A stretch of 64,000 nucleotides of DNA from CANKHA01 sp963731585 (GTDB taxonomy: Bacteria > Pseudomonadota > Alphaproteobacteria > Rhizobiales > Xanthobacteraceae): positions 1,166,190-1,230,189 of the forward strand of contig CAVSWC010000003.1 in assembly GCA_963731585.1 (NCBI GenBank), read 5' to 3'. The notes beneath the pieces were generated by a model that did no database searches, was not told the origin of the DNA, and saw only the letters and a program-made list of their open reading frames with translations. Made by a program: the position numbers and the translations under genes. Positions 17,701 to 24,727 of the stretch are shown in pieces. Within the stretch, counting starts at the first letter, position 1, and every line of letters starts with the position of its first letter.

Positions 17701-17848
17701 CGCGACGCTGCTGACGCTCGTCTTCCTGCCGGCGCTGTACGTTGCGTGGTTTCGCATCAAGCCGGCGAAAGCGTTGGACACACCGGTGGAGGAAAACCTT
17801 GAAGGTCGGAACGATAAACTGGCCGGGGCGATGCAGGCGGCGGAATGA
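14732..17848 (+). CDS. RND efflux transporter permease
   Basis: A 1038-residue AcrB-family pump with the usual twelve hydrophobic segments and two large periplasmic loops. Family motifs include GRDEDPPFTIKTMVV near the start, the TM4 proton-relay region LGLLVDDAMIAVEMM with paired aspartates, and the TM10-11 region GIVSLIGMVIRNSVILIDQI. It differs from drug-type AcrB in the early DEDP motif, as seen in the branch of pumps with a single adaptor. It probably exports amphipathic organic compounds using the proton gradient. Regulation by the divergent TetR protein is inferred. The gene is complete and has no frameshift over 3.1 kb. Confidence 0.93.
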   Translation: MKTFNLSRWALEHKSFVVYLMLVVTLAGIFGYRQLGRDEDPPFTIKTMVVKTLWPGATTLETMRQITDRIEKKLEELPKLDYVKSYTKPGESVVFVYLKDSTRASDVPDLWYQVRKKVGDIKHTFPQGVQGPFFNDEFGDTYALIFALTSDGFSHRELRDYAERVRAELLGVADVAKIDLLGTQDEKIYLEFSTQRLAAMGLDMSELMQTLQAQNAIQPSGTLDSDAEKIAIRVSGQFTSEESLRAINFRFNGRFFRLSDIAEVQRGYADPQQPMFRYNGRDAVGLAISMRKNGDVLAFGEHIKKRLARVTADLPAGIEPHLVANQPEVVQDAVGEFIKVLIEAIAIVLAVSFLSLGWRPGIVVAIAIPLVLAITFVVMNLAGISLQRISLGALIIGLGLLVDDAMIAVEMMIKKLEEGYDKVSAASFAYSATAFPMLTGTLVTIAGFVPVGFAASSAGEYTFTLFAVVAIALIASWFVAVLFTPLIGVFILPDKMKGHGHEPSRFARVFHNLLDRVLRLKYWVIGATIALFFAALAGMQFVQQQFFPNSDRPELLVDLTLPQGSSIDATRKVVDELEKVLKTDPEIEHWSFYIGSGAIRFYLPLDQQLANDFFAQGVIVTKGFKVRPAVKQRILAALQRPEFEQVQPRISPLELGPPVGWPLKFRISGPDPAKVREIAQDFASLLGKTPNARTINFDWNEPSKVVRVQVDQDRARALGISSQALSQTINAILSGTSVTQLRDDIYLIDVVARALPDERAKLETLRSLIINVAGGRSVPLEQVAKLSYEIEPPMIWRRHRIPTITVQADTAPGLEAATVVKSLSSDLAAFKLKLPAAYDVVAGGTVEESAKAEASIFAVFPLMILIIVTILMVQLQSFQRLFLVLATAPLALIGVAAALLISRTPMGFVAILGIVSLIGMVIRNSVILIDQIDTEIAAGQHPWNAVIVATEHRLRPILLTAAAAILGMVPIAPTVFWGPMAYAVMGGLVVATLLTLVFLPALYVAWFRIKPAKALDTPVEENLEGRNDKLAGAMQAAE

Positions 17849-17883
17849 TGCAATTGCCGCGGGAACTGTGCTGCGCTGCATTG

Positions 17884-17903
17884 GAGAATGTTGGATGCCG
17901 GTT
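17884..17903 (+). repeat. Copy of the 11761-11830 repeat arm
   Basis: The 20 bases GAGAATGTTGGATGCCGGTT match the right arm of the palindromic element at 11811-11830 (complement) at 18 of 20 positions, and a CTCCC block follows. It lies in the 108-base convergent gap between the RND gene and phnE. Confidence 0.55.
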
Positions 17904-17956
17904 TTTCTCCCTCCACCAGGTCCCGCCGCCCTCGAAATGGGAGACGCGCGTCGAAC

Positions 17957-18778
17957 TCAAATCATCCGCGTTCGCAGCCACGAGGTGACGATCTCGGCCG
18001 CGATCACGACGCCGAAGATCACGAGCAGGACGAGGCCGACCTGGTCCCAGTACAAGTTGGACAGCGCGGTATCGAGCGCCATGCCGATCCCGCCGGCGCC
18101 GACCAGGCCGAGCACGGCGAACTCGCGCACGTTGATATCCCAGCGGAACACGGCGATGCTGAGAAACGCGGGCTTCACCTGCGGCCAGAAGCCCTTCAGC
18201 AGGACGGCGGTGCGCGAGGCGCCGGTTGCGGTCAGCGCCTCGATCGGCCCGCTCTGCGCCTCCTCGATCGCTTCCGAGAGGAACTTCCCGGTAAAGCCGA
18301 TTGAATGCATGGCGATGGCGAGCGTGCCGGCGAGCGCGCCCGGGCCGAACACCGCGACGAAGAACAGCGCCCAGACCATGGTGTGGATGGAGCGCGTGGC
18401 GACCAGGATGAAGCGCCCGATATTGTTGAGCAGCACGGAGCGCGTGATGTTGCGCGCCACCAGCAGCGCCACCACGCTCGCCATCGCCACTGCAAGCATT
18501 GTCCCGAGCGTCGCGGTGTGCAGCGTCTCGATCAAGGCGCCATGCACCACCTTCGGGTACCAAGACCAGTCGATCGGCCACATCCGCGCGAACAGGTCGA
18601 CGGTCTGCGCCGGCGCGTCGTAGAGGAATTCGGGGATCACCTCGATCGTGCGCAGCGACCACACCAGCGCGATCACCACCACGAGATAGAACGCGGACCG
18701 CAGGATGCGCTCGCGCAGCGTGAAGCGCTGCCACTTCCGGCCGCGCGATCCGGCGTCGGGGGACGGTTGCGCGCTCAT
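17957..18778 (-). CDS. phnE: Phosphonate-type ABC transporter permease 2 (PhnE-like)
   Basis: A 273-residue inner-membrane permease starting at MSAQPSPDAGSRG. The longer upstream frame overlaps the neighbouring permease and is not used. About six membrane segments are visible, and the ABC coupling loop contains EAIEEAQSGPIEALTATGAS, typical of PhnE proteins. The VGAGGIGMALDTA region follows. It overlaps the upstream permease gene by four bases. With its partner it should form the membrane channel for the PhnD-like binding protein. No C-P lyase genes are nearby, so phosphite, phosphonate or phosphate esters remain possible. Confidence 0.88.
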   Translation of the reverse strand: MSAQPSPDAGSRGRKWQRFTLRERILRSAFYLVVVIALVWSLRTIEVIPEFLYDAPAQTVDLFARMWPIDWSWYPKVVHGALIETLHTATLGTMLAVAMASVVALLVARNITRSVLLNNIGRFILVATRSIHTMVWALFFVAVFGPGALAGTLAIAMHSIGFTGKFLSEAIEEAQSGPIEALTATGASRTAVLLKGFWPQVKPAFLSIAVFRWDINVREFAVLGLVGAGGIGMALDTALSNLYWDQVGLVLLVIFGVVIAAEIVTSWLRTRMI

Positions 18779-19611
18779 TGGAACAGCCGCCGTGTCCACA
18801 CCGACAGCATCTCGCCGAGCATCACAACGGCGATGATGGCGAGCACGATGGTGAGGACGAAGTCGTAATCGAAGCGCTGGAACGCGGTGAATAGGGTGGC
18901 GCCGATGCCGCCGCCGCCCACCAGGCCAACCAGTGCCGAGTTGCGCAGATTGGAATCGAGCTGGTAGGCGCAAAAGCCGATAAGGCGGGGCAGCACCTGC
19001 GGCAGCACGCCGAGCAGAATCACGGAGAGGAACGGCGCCCCCGTCGCGCGCACCGCCTCCAGCTGCCGCATCGAGACTTCCTCGAGCGCTTCCGCGAGCA
19101 GCTTCGCCAGGAAGCCCAGGCTCGCCACGATCAGCGCCAGCACGCCGGCAAGCGCGCCGAAGCCCACAGCCTTGACGAACAGGATCGCGACGATCACGGG
19201 ATGAAAGGAGCGAAACAGCACGATGAGCGCACGCGCGCTCCAGGCGAGCGGCGCGGGCGCAAGGTTGCGCGCGGCCGCCACGCCGAGCGGCAGCGAGAGC
19301 GCGATCCCGACCGCAGTCGCGAGCACCGCGATCTGCAGGCTCTCCATCATGCCGTCGACGAGCAGCAGCAGCTTGTCGGGAGCCGTGTCGGGCGGGAACA
19401 TCCGCGCGAGGAAGCGGCCGCCCTGGTCAAACCCCTGGACAAACCGGCTCCAGGTGAAGTCGAGCGATTGCGCGGCGTAGAGCGCATAGAGCGCGAGCGC
19501 GGCAAAGGCGAGGCGGGCGCGCCAGTTCGGTGGGAAGGCGCGGCGACGTCCTGCGTCTCCCTCCCGCGGGGAAGGGTACGGCGGCGGTGCCGGGACGGCT
19601 ACTCCAGCCAT
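18775..19611 (-). CDS. phnE: Phosphonate-type ABC transporter permease 1 (PhnE-like)
   Basis: A 278-residue permease homologous to the next one on the strand. The N-terminus is soluble and proline-rich (PAPPPYPSPREGD), followed by membrane segments. The coupling loop is EALEEVSMRQLEAVRATGAP and the end region is GLVGGGGIGATLFTAFQ. Its start overlaps the end of the ATPase gene by 13 bases. Two non-identical PhnE proteins in tandem indicate a heterodimeric channel. The family is certain, the ligand inferred. Confidence 0.88.
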   Translation of the reverse strand: MAGVAVPAPPPYPSPREGDAGRRRAFPPNWRARLAFAALALYALYAAQSLDFTWSRFVQGFDQGGRFLARMFPPDTAPDKLLLLVDGMMESLQIAVLATAVGIALSLPLGVAAARNLAPAPLAWSARALIVLFRSFHPVIVAILFVKAVGFGALAGVLALIVASLGFLAKLLAEALEEVSMRQLEAVRATGAPFLSVILLGVLPQVLPRLIGFCAYQLDSNLRNSALVGLVGGGGIGATLFTAFQRFDYDFVLTIVLAIIAVVMLGEMLSVWTRRLFQ

Positions 19612-20393
19612 CCCTCGCCTCCGTAGATCTCGAGGAGATGCGACTCGGCGAGGCGCTCCGGAGGACCGTCGAACACGATCCGGCCGTTCCGCATCCCGAC
19701 GATGCGGTCGGCAAACCGGCGCGCCAGGTTTACATTATGGATGTTGACGATGACCGGGATGTTGCGCGCGCGGGCTTCGACCGCGATCAGCTCCATGATC
19801 TCGACCGAGGTCTTCGGATCGAGCGAGGAGGTGGGCTCGTCGGCCAGGATGAGCTGCGGCTCCTGCATCAGCGCGCGAGCGATGCCGACGCGCTGGCGCT
19901 GTCCGCCCGACAGCCGGTCGGCGCGCTCGGTGGCGAAGCCGTTGAGCCCGACACGATCCAGCAACTGGAAGGCGCGCTCGATCTCGGTGGCCGGAAAGCG
20001 GCGCAACCACGCGCGCCAGGTCGGCAGGTAGCCGAGCCGGCCGCACAGCACGTTCTCGATCACCGACAGCCGCTCGACCAAGTTGTACTCCTGGAACACC
20101 ATGCCGATGTGCCGTCGCGCCACGCGCAGCTCGCGGCCACGCAGCCGCGCGAGGTCCTGGCCGTCGAACAAGATTTCCCCGGCGGTCGGGTCGACCAATC
20201 GGTTTATGCAGCGGATCAGCGTCGACTTCCCGGTTCCGGACGGGCCGACGACGGCGGTGATGCCCTTGCTTGCGATCGTGAGCGAGATGTCGCTCAGGAC
20301 GGGTGCGCCGGCCCGATACTCCTTCCGCAGGTTGCGGATGACGAGTGCGCCCGCGTCGTCGGCGCCGTCCGGGCCGGCGGGAATGCCTGACAT
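19599..20393 (-). CDS. phnC: Phosphonate-type ABC transporter ATP-binding protein (PhnC-like)
   Basis: A 264-residue ABC ATPase. Walker A is GPSGTGKSTLIRCINRL, the signature is LSGGQRQRVGIARAL, Walker B is LILADEPTSSLDP, and the H-loop is in VNIHNVNLA. The motif IRCINRL and the long HIGMVFQEYNLVERLSV Q-loop are typical of PhnC. It lies between phnD (14 bases upstream) and the two permease genes. It powers import by the PhnDEE system. Confidence 0.92.
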   Translation of the reverse strand: MSGIPAGPDGADDAGALVIRNLRKEYRAGAPVLSDISLTIASKGITAVVGPSGTGKSTLIRCINRLVDPTAGEILFDGQDLARLRGRELRVARRHIGMVFQEYNLVERLSVIENVLCGRLGYLPTWRAWLRRFPATEIERAFQLLDRVGLNGFATERADRLSGGQRQRVGIARALMQEPQLILADEPTSSLDPKTSVEIMELIAVEARARNIPVIVNIHNVNLARRFADRIVGMRNGRIVFDGPPERLAESHLLEIYGGEGWLE

Positions 20394-20407
20394 GGGAGGC
20401 GGCGGGC

Positions 20408-21457
20408 CTATTGCTTGGGTGGGGACTGCTGCTGCTGTTTCTTCGCCAGCGCCTCGGCCTCACGCTTGGCTTCGGCCTCGTAGGCCGCCTTGTTGTAGGG
20501 CGTGCCGGAGCCCTCGGCGATCTCGCGCACCACCTTCCAGGTTTCCTTGTAGGTGATCGGCATGAAGCGGTCGTCGCCGTTGAACTCCTTCTGCATCGCG
20601 GGCGGGAAGCGGAATTCGAAGAAGCATGCGGTCAGCTTCTTGGCGAGTTCGGGCGCGAGATCATGCGCGTGCGCGAATGAGGAGGTCGGGAAGACCGGGC
20701 TCTTGTAGATGATCCGCAAATCCTCGGCCTTGACGGTGCCGCGGGTCACCATGCGCTCGAACACGTCCGAGGCGACGCCCGCCATGTCGTAGTCGCCGGA
20801 GACGACGCCAAGCGCCGACTTGTCGTGACCACCGGACATCAGCGGCTTGTAGTCCTCGTTCGGTTTCAGGCCTTCGGGCGGATAGAGGACGAGGGGCGCC
20901 AGATGCCCCGAGTTGGAGGAAGGCGCCGTGTGCGCGACGCGCTTGCCCTTCAAATCGGCGAGCTTCTGGTATGGGCTGTCCTTCTTGACCAGCGAGATCA
21001 GGTGGTAGCCGTGCGGCCCGGCCTGCGTGCCCTTGGCCGCGAACGGGACCGCGCCGGCCAGGTTGACGGCAAAGCCGGTCGGACCGGTGGAGAAGCCGGC
21101 GACGTGCAGCCGGCCCGAGCGCATCGCCTCGATCTCGGCCGAGTTCGACTGCACCGCGTAGTACACCACGCGCTTGCCCGTGCACTGGCTCAGGTGGTCG
21201 GTGAACGGCTTGAAGATGTTCTGGTACACGGCCGGGTCTTCCACCGGAGTGTAGGCGAACACCAGCGTCGACGGATCGCGCCACCGCTTCGGATCGCGCG
21301 GCACGTCGGCGACCAGATCGTTATTGTCATCGCAGTAGAGCCCATCGAGCTGGCCGCGATTCTGGCAGTCGGGCTGCTGCGCCTGCGCATCGCTCGGAGG
21401 CATCGAAATCCAGGCTGCCAGGGCAGCCGTGGCCAGGAGTGCGTGGCGAGCCGACAT
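20408..21457 (-). CDS. phnD: Phosphonate-type ABC transporter substrate-binding protein (PhnD-like)
   Basis: A 349-residue periplasmic protein. The start at MSARHALLATAALAAW is supported by GGGAGA just upstream. A signal peptide ends near SDAQAQ. The PhnD core shows FAYTPVEDPAVYQNIFKPF, the ligand-loop STGPTGFAVN region, and the later HTAPSSNSGHLAPL. A glutamine- and lysine-rich tail (KKQQQQSPPKQ) ends the protein. It is first in the phnD-phnC-phnE-phnE operon. An internal 37-base piece and the 5' flank are duplicated beyond the tct genes at 24545-24675. Confidence 0.9.
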   Translation of the reverse strand: MSARHALLATAALAAWISMPPSDAQAQQPDCQNRGQLDGLYCDDNNDLVADVPRDPKRWRDPSTLVFAYTPVEDPAVYQNIFKPFTDHLSQCTGKRVVYYAVQSNSAEIEAMRSGRLHVAGFSTGPTGFAVNLAGAVPFAAKGTQAGPHGYHLISLVKKDSPYQKLADLKGKRVAHTAPSSNSGHLAPLVLYPPEGLKPNEDYKPLMSGGHDKSALGVVSGDYDMAGVASDVFERMVTRGTVKAEDLRIIYKSPVFPTSSFAHAHDLAPELAKKLTACFFEFRFPPAMQKEFNGDDRFMPITYKETWKVVREIAEGSGTPYNKAAYEAEAKREAEALAKKQQQQSPPKQ

Positions 21458-21475
21458 GTCAATCTCCCATAAAAA

Positions 21476-21524
21476 CCTGGCCATCTTAGCCAAGCGAAGG
21501 CGGGGCGGCAACGAGGGATGCGGC
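21476..21524. repeat. phnD 5' flank, duplicated segment copy A
   Basis: These 49 bases directly upstream of phnD recur identically at 24611-24659. The similarity, with mismatches, extends from about 21452 to 21538. Together the two copies bracket the tctABC genes as direct repeats. Confidence 0.9.
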
Positions 21525-21544
21525 GCGCTCCATTGCGCTGCATC

Positions 21545-21577
21545 TAGGTCACGGCTAGGTCACGGCTAGGTCACGGC
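21545..21577 (-). repeat. Three tandem 11-bp repeats at the tctA stop
   Basis: The unit TAGGTCACGGC occurs three times in perfect tandem. The innermost copies contain the last codons and stop of tctA (CCGTGACCTAG on the coding strand), so the stop codon itself is repeated downstream. It marks a slippage-type duplication close to the edge of the tct cassette. Confidence 0.85.
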
Positions 21578-23068
21578 GACCTTGCGTCGGAGTGAAACGC
21601 GGCGCCAGATCGGGGGCCCAATCAGCACCAGCATGGTGATCGCAAGGACCGTTGCCGCGATCGGTTGCGTGACGAAGATCGACAGATCCCCCTGACTGAT
21701 CGCCAGCGCTCGGCGAAACTGCTGCTCGGAAAGCGGCCCCAGAATCATTCCGACAAGCACGGGCGCGATGGGGATGTCATAGCGCCGCATCAAGAATCCG
21801 ACCAGCCCAACGATGTAGAGAAGCGCGAGATCGAACCACGAATTGCGCAGGCCGTAGGCGCCCAGAGTAGCGAAAAGCAGGATTCCTCCGTAGAGCAGCG
21901 GGCGAGGAACTGCGAGCAGCTTGACCCAAATGCCGACCAGCGGAAGGTTCAGCACGAGCAGGATCACGTTGCCAACGTACATACTGGCGATCAGACCCCA
22001 AACGAGCAACGGTTGAGTCTCAAACAGCAGCGGGCCCGGCTGCAATCCCCATTGCTGAAACGCCGCTAGGATGATCGCAGCGGCCGCTGTTGTCGGCAGA
22101 CCGAGCGTCAAAAGAGGAACGAGGGTTCCGGTCGCGGAAGCATTATTCGCAGCCTCCGGCCCCGCCACTCCTTCGATCGCGCCCTTCCCAAACTCCCCCG
22201 GATGCTTGGTGAGCTTTTTCTCCAGCGCGTAAGACAGAAACGTCGGAATCTCCGCACCACCGGCCGGGATCGTGCCGAAGGGAAACCCAAGTGCCGTGCC
22301 GCGTAACCAGGGCTTCCACGAGCGCTTCCAGTCGGACCTCGTCATCCAGATCGAGCCACGCATCTTTTCGACCTTGTCTCCCTGTCGGTTGAGGTACGTG
22401 GCGACATACAAAGTCTCGCCAACCGCAAACAGACCGACTGCAACGACGACCACATCAATGCCGTCGAGGAGCTCCGGAATACCGAGCGTGAAGCGCGCCT
22501 GTGCGGTCTGCGCATCGATGCCGATCAATCCGATCGACAACCCAAAGAAAAGGCTCGCGAGTCCGCGTGCTGCGGAAGAGCCCAAAACAGCCGACACAGT
22601 CGTAAACGCAAGCACCATCACGGAAAAGTATTCCGCAGGACCAAACTTCAACCCGATTTCGACGATGAACGGCGCCATCACAGTCAGCAGCAGCACTGCG
22701 ATCGTGCCAGCTACGAATGAACCGATGGCGGCGGTCGCCAGCGCGGGGCCGGCGCGACCACGCTTGGCCATCAGGTTGCCTTCCATCGCTGTGACGATGG
22801 TGGCCGATTCACCCGGAGTGTTGAGCAAGATCGATGTTGTCGAGCCGCCGAACATCGCGCCGTAATAGATGCCGGCGAACATGATCAGCGCGCCGGTTGG
22901 ATCGAGTTTGGCGGTCGCCGGCAACAACAGCGCAATGGTCAAAGCCGGGCCTACGCCGGGCAGCACTCCGACGGCCGTCCCAAGCGTGACGCCAACAAGA
23001 CCCCAAAGCAAGTTCACCGGCGTCAGCGCCACCGCGAAGCCCGCAATCAGCGCGTCGAATGTTTCCAT
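21566..23068 (-). CDS. tctA: TctA, large membrane subunit of tripartite tricarboxylate transporter
   Basis: A 500-residue inner-membrane protein with about twelve hydrophobic segments. The family motif GVLPGVGPALTIALLLPAT lies near residue 40, and KHPGEFGKGAIEGVAGPEAANNASATGTLVPLL is represented around residues 285-320. It is the channel of the TctABC importer, which takes up citrate or other di- and tricarboxylates using an ion gradient. The tctB stop lies one base before its start. This is the only tctA in the window, although six tctC genes occur. Confidence 0.95.
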   Translation of the reverse strand: METFDALIAGFAVALTPVNLLWGLVGVTLGTAVGVLPGVGPALTIALLLPATAKLDPTGALIMFAGIYYGAMFGGSTTSILLNTPGESATIVTAMEGNLMAKRGRAGPALATAAIGSFVAGTIAVLLLTVMAPFIVEIGLKFGPAEYFSVMVLAFTTVSAVLGSSAARGLASLFFGLSIGLIGIDAQTAQARFTLGIPELLDGIDVVVVAVGLFAVGETLYVATYLNRQGDKVEKMRGSIWMTRSDWKRSWKPWLRGTALGFPFGTIPAGGAEIPTFLSYALEKKLTKHPGEFGKGAIEGVAGPEAANNASATGTLVPLLTLGLPTTAAAAIILAAFQQWGLQPGPLLFETQPLLVWGLIASMYVGNVILLVLNLPLVGIWVKLLAVPRPLLYGGILLFATLGAYGLRNSWFDLALLYIVGLVGFLMRRYDIPIAPVLVGMILGPLSEQQFRRALAISQGDLSIFVTQPIAATVLAITMLVLIGPPIWRRVSLRRKVAVT

Positions 23069-23069
23069 T

Positions 23070-23555
23070 TTAGAGGGCCGAAAATGGGCCGGCCGGAAGC
23101 CTTAATCCGAGGCCGAGCGTGAACACGGCGAACGCGGATCCCGACAGTGCTACGCCAAGCAACAGGTCGCGCGCCGGCCGCTTGCTCCCGAAGCCGCGTG
23201 CAATGAGAACAAACAGCAAGGTGGACGCGATAATGAAGCCGGCCCAACCGACCAGCACCATGTGCAGGACAATGCCGGCGCTGATGATGAGAAACGCGAT
23301 CCAGTCGGGCCTGTCATGGCCCTCCTGGTCCAGCGGCACATTGCGCCACCCTCCGCTCAATGAGTGCCAGCCGAGAACCGCACCGCACACCGTCGTGCCG
23401 ACGCCGATGATGTAGGGAAAAAGGCGCGGTCCGACCTGAGCGAAGCCTTGTGTCTCGGCGATGTTCTGGGTCTCGTAAATGACGTAGGAACCCAGTGTTA
23501 CCAGCGCCAGCGACATCAAGAGCTCCCCCGTGTTGATGGGAGAGCGAGCGGTCAT
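23070..23555 (-). CDS. tctB: TctB, small membrane subunit of tripartite tricarboxylate transporter
   Basis: A 161-residue protein with four predicted membrane segments, the usual TctB size. The start is MTARSPINTGELLMS, overlapping the tctC stop by four bases (ATGA). The longer reading frame upstream lies within tctC and is rejected. The segment QVGPRLFPYIIG near residue 45 is the typical TctB signature (GPxxFP). It pairs with TctA. The order tctC-tctB-tctA is standard for the family. Confidence 0.92.
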   Translation of the reverse strand: MTARSPINTGELLMSLALVTLGSYVIYETQNIAETQGFAQVGPRLFPYIIGVGTTVCGAVLGWHSLSGGWRNVPLDQEGHDRPDWIAFLIISAGIVLHMVLVGWAGFIIASTLLFVLIARGFGSKRPARDLLLGVALSGSAFAVFTLGLGLRLPAGPFSAL

Positions 23556-24523
23556 TTCTTGACCAGCCCCAGGGTGGTGACGAGCGAGCCCACCGTTTTC
23601 TGCTCGGCCTCGACGTAAGCCTTGAACTCGTCTCCGGTCAGCAGCAGATCGACCCACTCGTTCTTTTGGACCGTGGCCTTCCACTGCGGGCTACTCGCCA
23701 TTTGGGTAATCGCGGCAACGAGTGCCTGGCGTTGCGCATCCGTAATTCCGGGCGGTGCCATCAACCCGCGCCAGTTGACGAACTCGACGTTGATGCCCTG
23801 CTCTTTAAGCGTCGGAATATTCACTCCGGGCAGGCGCTTGTCTGAAGTGATCGCGAGTGCGCGCAGCTTGCCGGACGTTATCTGCGGTGCAAATTCCTGA
23901 TAACCACCCATGCCGACGGTGACGTGGCCACCCAGCGTCTGCGCAAGCACTTCCCCGCCGCTGTTGAATGCAACATAGTTGAACTTCCCGAGCTCGCCGC
24001 CAACGGCCTCGACGATCATCCCCGCTGTCAGCTGATCGACGCCACCGGCGAGTCCACCCGCCCACGAGACCTGAGCGGGATTCGCCTTGTAGGCCGCAAC
24101 CAAGTCTGCCGCCGATTTCAGCGGCGAGTTGGCCGGGACAACGAGCACTTCGTACTCACCGGTCAGACGTGCTATCGGCGTTGCGTTGGAGAGAACAACA
24201 GGAGACTTGTTGATAAACACGGCCGAAACCATGCCCTTGCCCGTCACCATCAGAGCGTTGCCGTCGCCCTTGTTATTGTTGATCAGCTGCACGAGGCCGA
24301 GCGTGCCACCGGCGCCCGGGACGTTGTTGACCTGCACACGGTCGGCGATCTTGGTTGCCTGCATGTTGGTCTGCACTGCTCGACCCAACTGATCCCATCC
24401 ACCGCCCGGCGCCGCCGGTACGAGAATCTTGTAGTCGGCCGCCGAAGCCGCCGTTGTCACAAACAGAGCGGTTGCGACGATGGCCGTGTGCACGCCGCAT
24501 ACCAGCGCTTGCTTGATCTGCAT
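23552..24523 (-). CDS. tctC: TctC, solute-binding protein of the complete TTT system
   Basis: A 323-residue periplasmic protein with a signal peptide (ending near TAASAAD). The pocket motifs are VPAAPGGGWDQLGRAVQ and VNNVPGAGGTLGLVQ, with the GYQEFAPQITSGKLRALA segment later. An AAGGAG ribosome site precedes the start. It is the classical type and differs clearly from the five orphan TctC proteins in the window (which read GGGYD or GGGHD). It feeds the adjacent TctB and TctA. Its likely ligand is a citrate-like or related carboxylate, unproven here. Confidence 0.93.
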   Translation of the reverse strand: MQIKQALVCGVHTAIVATALFVTTAASAADYKILVPAAPGGGWDQLGRAVQTNMQATKIADRVQVNNVPGAGGTLGLVQLINNNKGDGNALMVTGKGMVSAVFINKSPVVLSNATPIARLTGEYEVLVVPANSPLKSAADLVAAYKANPAQVSWAGGLAGGVDQLTAGMIVEAVGGELGKFNYVAFNSGGEVLAQTLGGHVTVGMGGYQEFAPQITSGKLRALAITSDKRLPGVNIPTLKEQGINVEFVNWRGLMAPPGITDAQRQALVAAITQMASSPQWKATVQKNEWVDLLLTGDEFKAYVEAEQKTVGSLVTTLGLVKK

Positions 24524-24544
24524 GATGTCTCCTTAATCTAAATA

Positions 24545-24592
24545 GTCGTAGTCGCCGGAGACGACGCCAAGCGCCGACTTGGCGAGCGACAT
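24545..24592 (-). pseudogene. phnD: Remnant of a second phnD copy, internally deleted
   Basis: The minus strand reads an ATG at 24592 followed by SLAKSALGVVSGDYD. The bases 24545-24581 are identical to 20786-20822 inside phnD, while the preceding bases match the phnD 5' end. About 630 bases of phnD are therefore missing between them. The tiny frame ends at 24533, ten bases before the tctC start. It may act as a leader ORF for tctC. Confidence 0.85.
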
Positions 24593-24610
24593 CTCGATCT
24601 CCCGCAAAAG

Positions 24611-24659
24611 CCTGGCCATCTTAGCCAAGCGAAGGCGGGGCGGCAACGAGGGATGCGGC
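24611..24659. repeat. phnD 5' flank, duplicated segment copy B
   Basis: Identical over 49 bases to 21476-21524. It lies upstream of the phnD remnant and on the same strand as tctC, so it may supply the tctCBA promoter. The divergent glpK gene starts 69 bases away. Confidence 0.9.
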
Positions 24660-24727
24660 CCCGCTCCATTGCGGCGGAAACGCGATAAGCCATACTCTTT
24701 CGCTATCGAAAACGCGGGCCGCCAGTG

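Noticed and set aside
21545..21577. The tandem repeat as an attachment site of a mobile element
   Set aside because: No integrase or second matching site is visible. Slippage explains it better.
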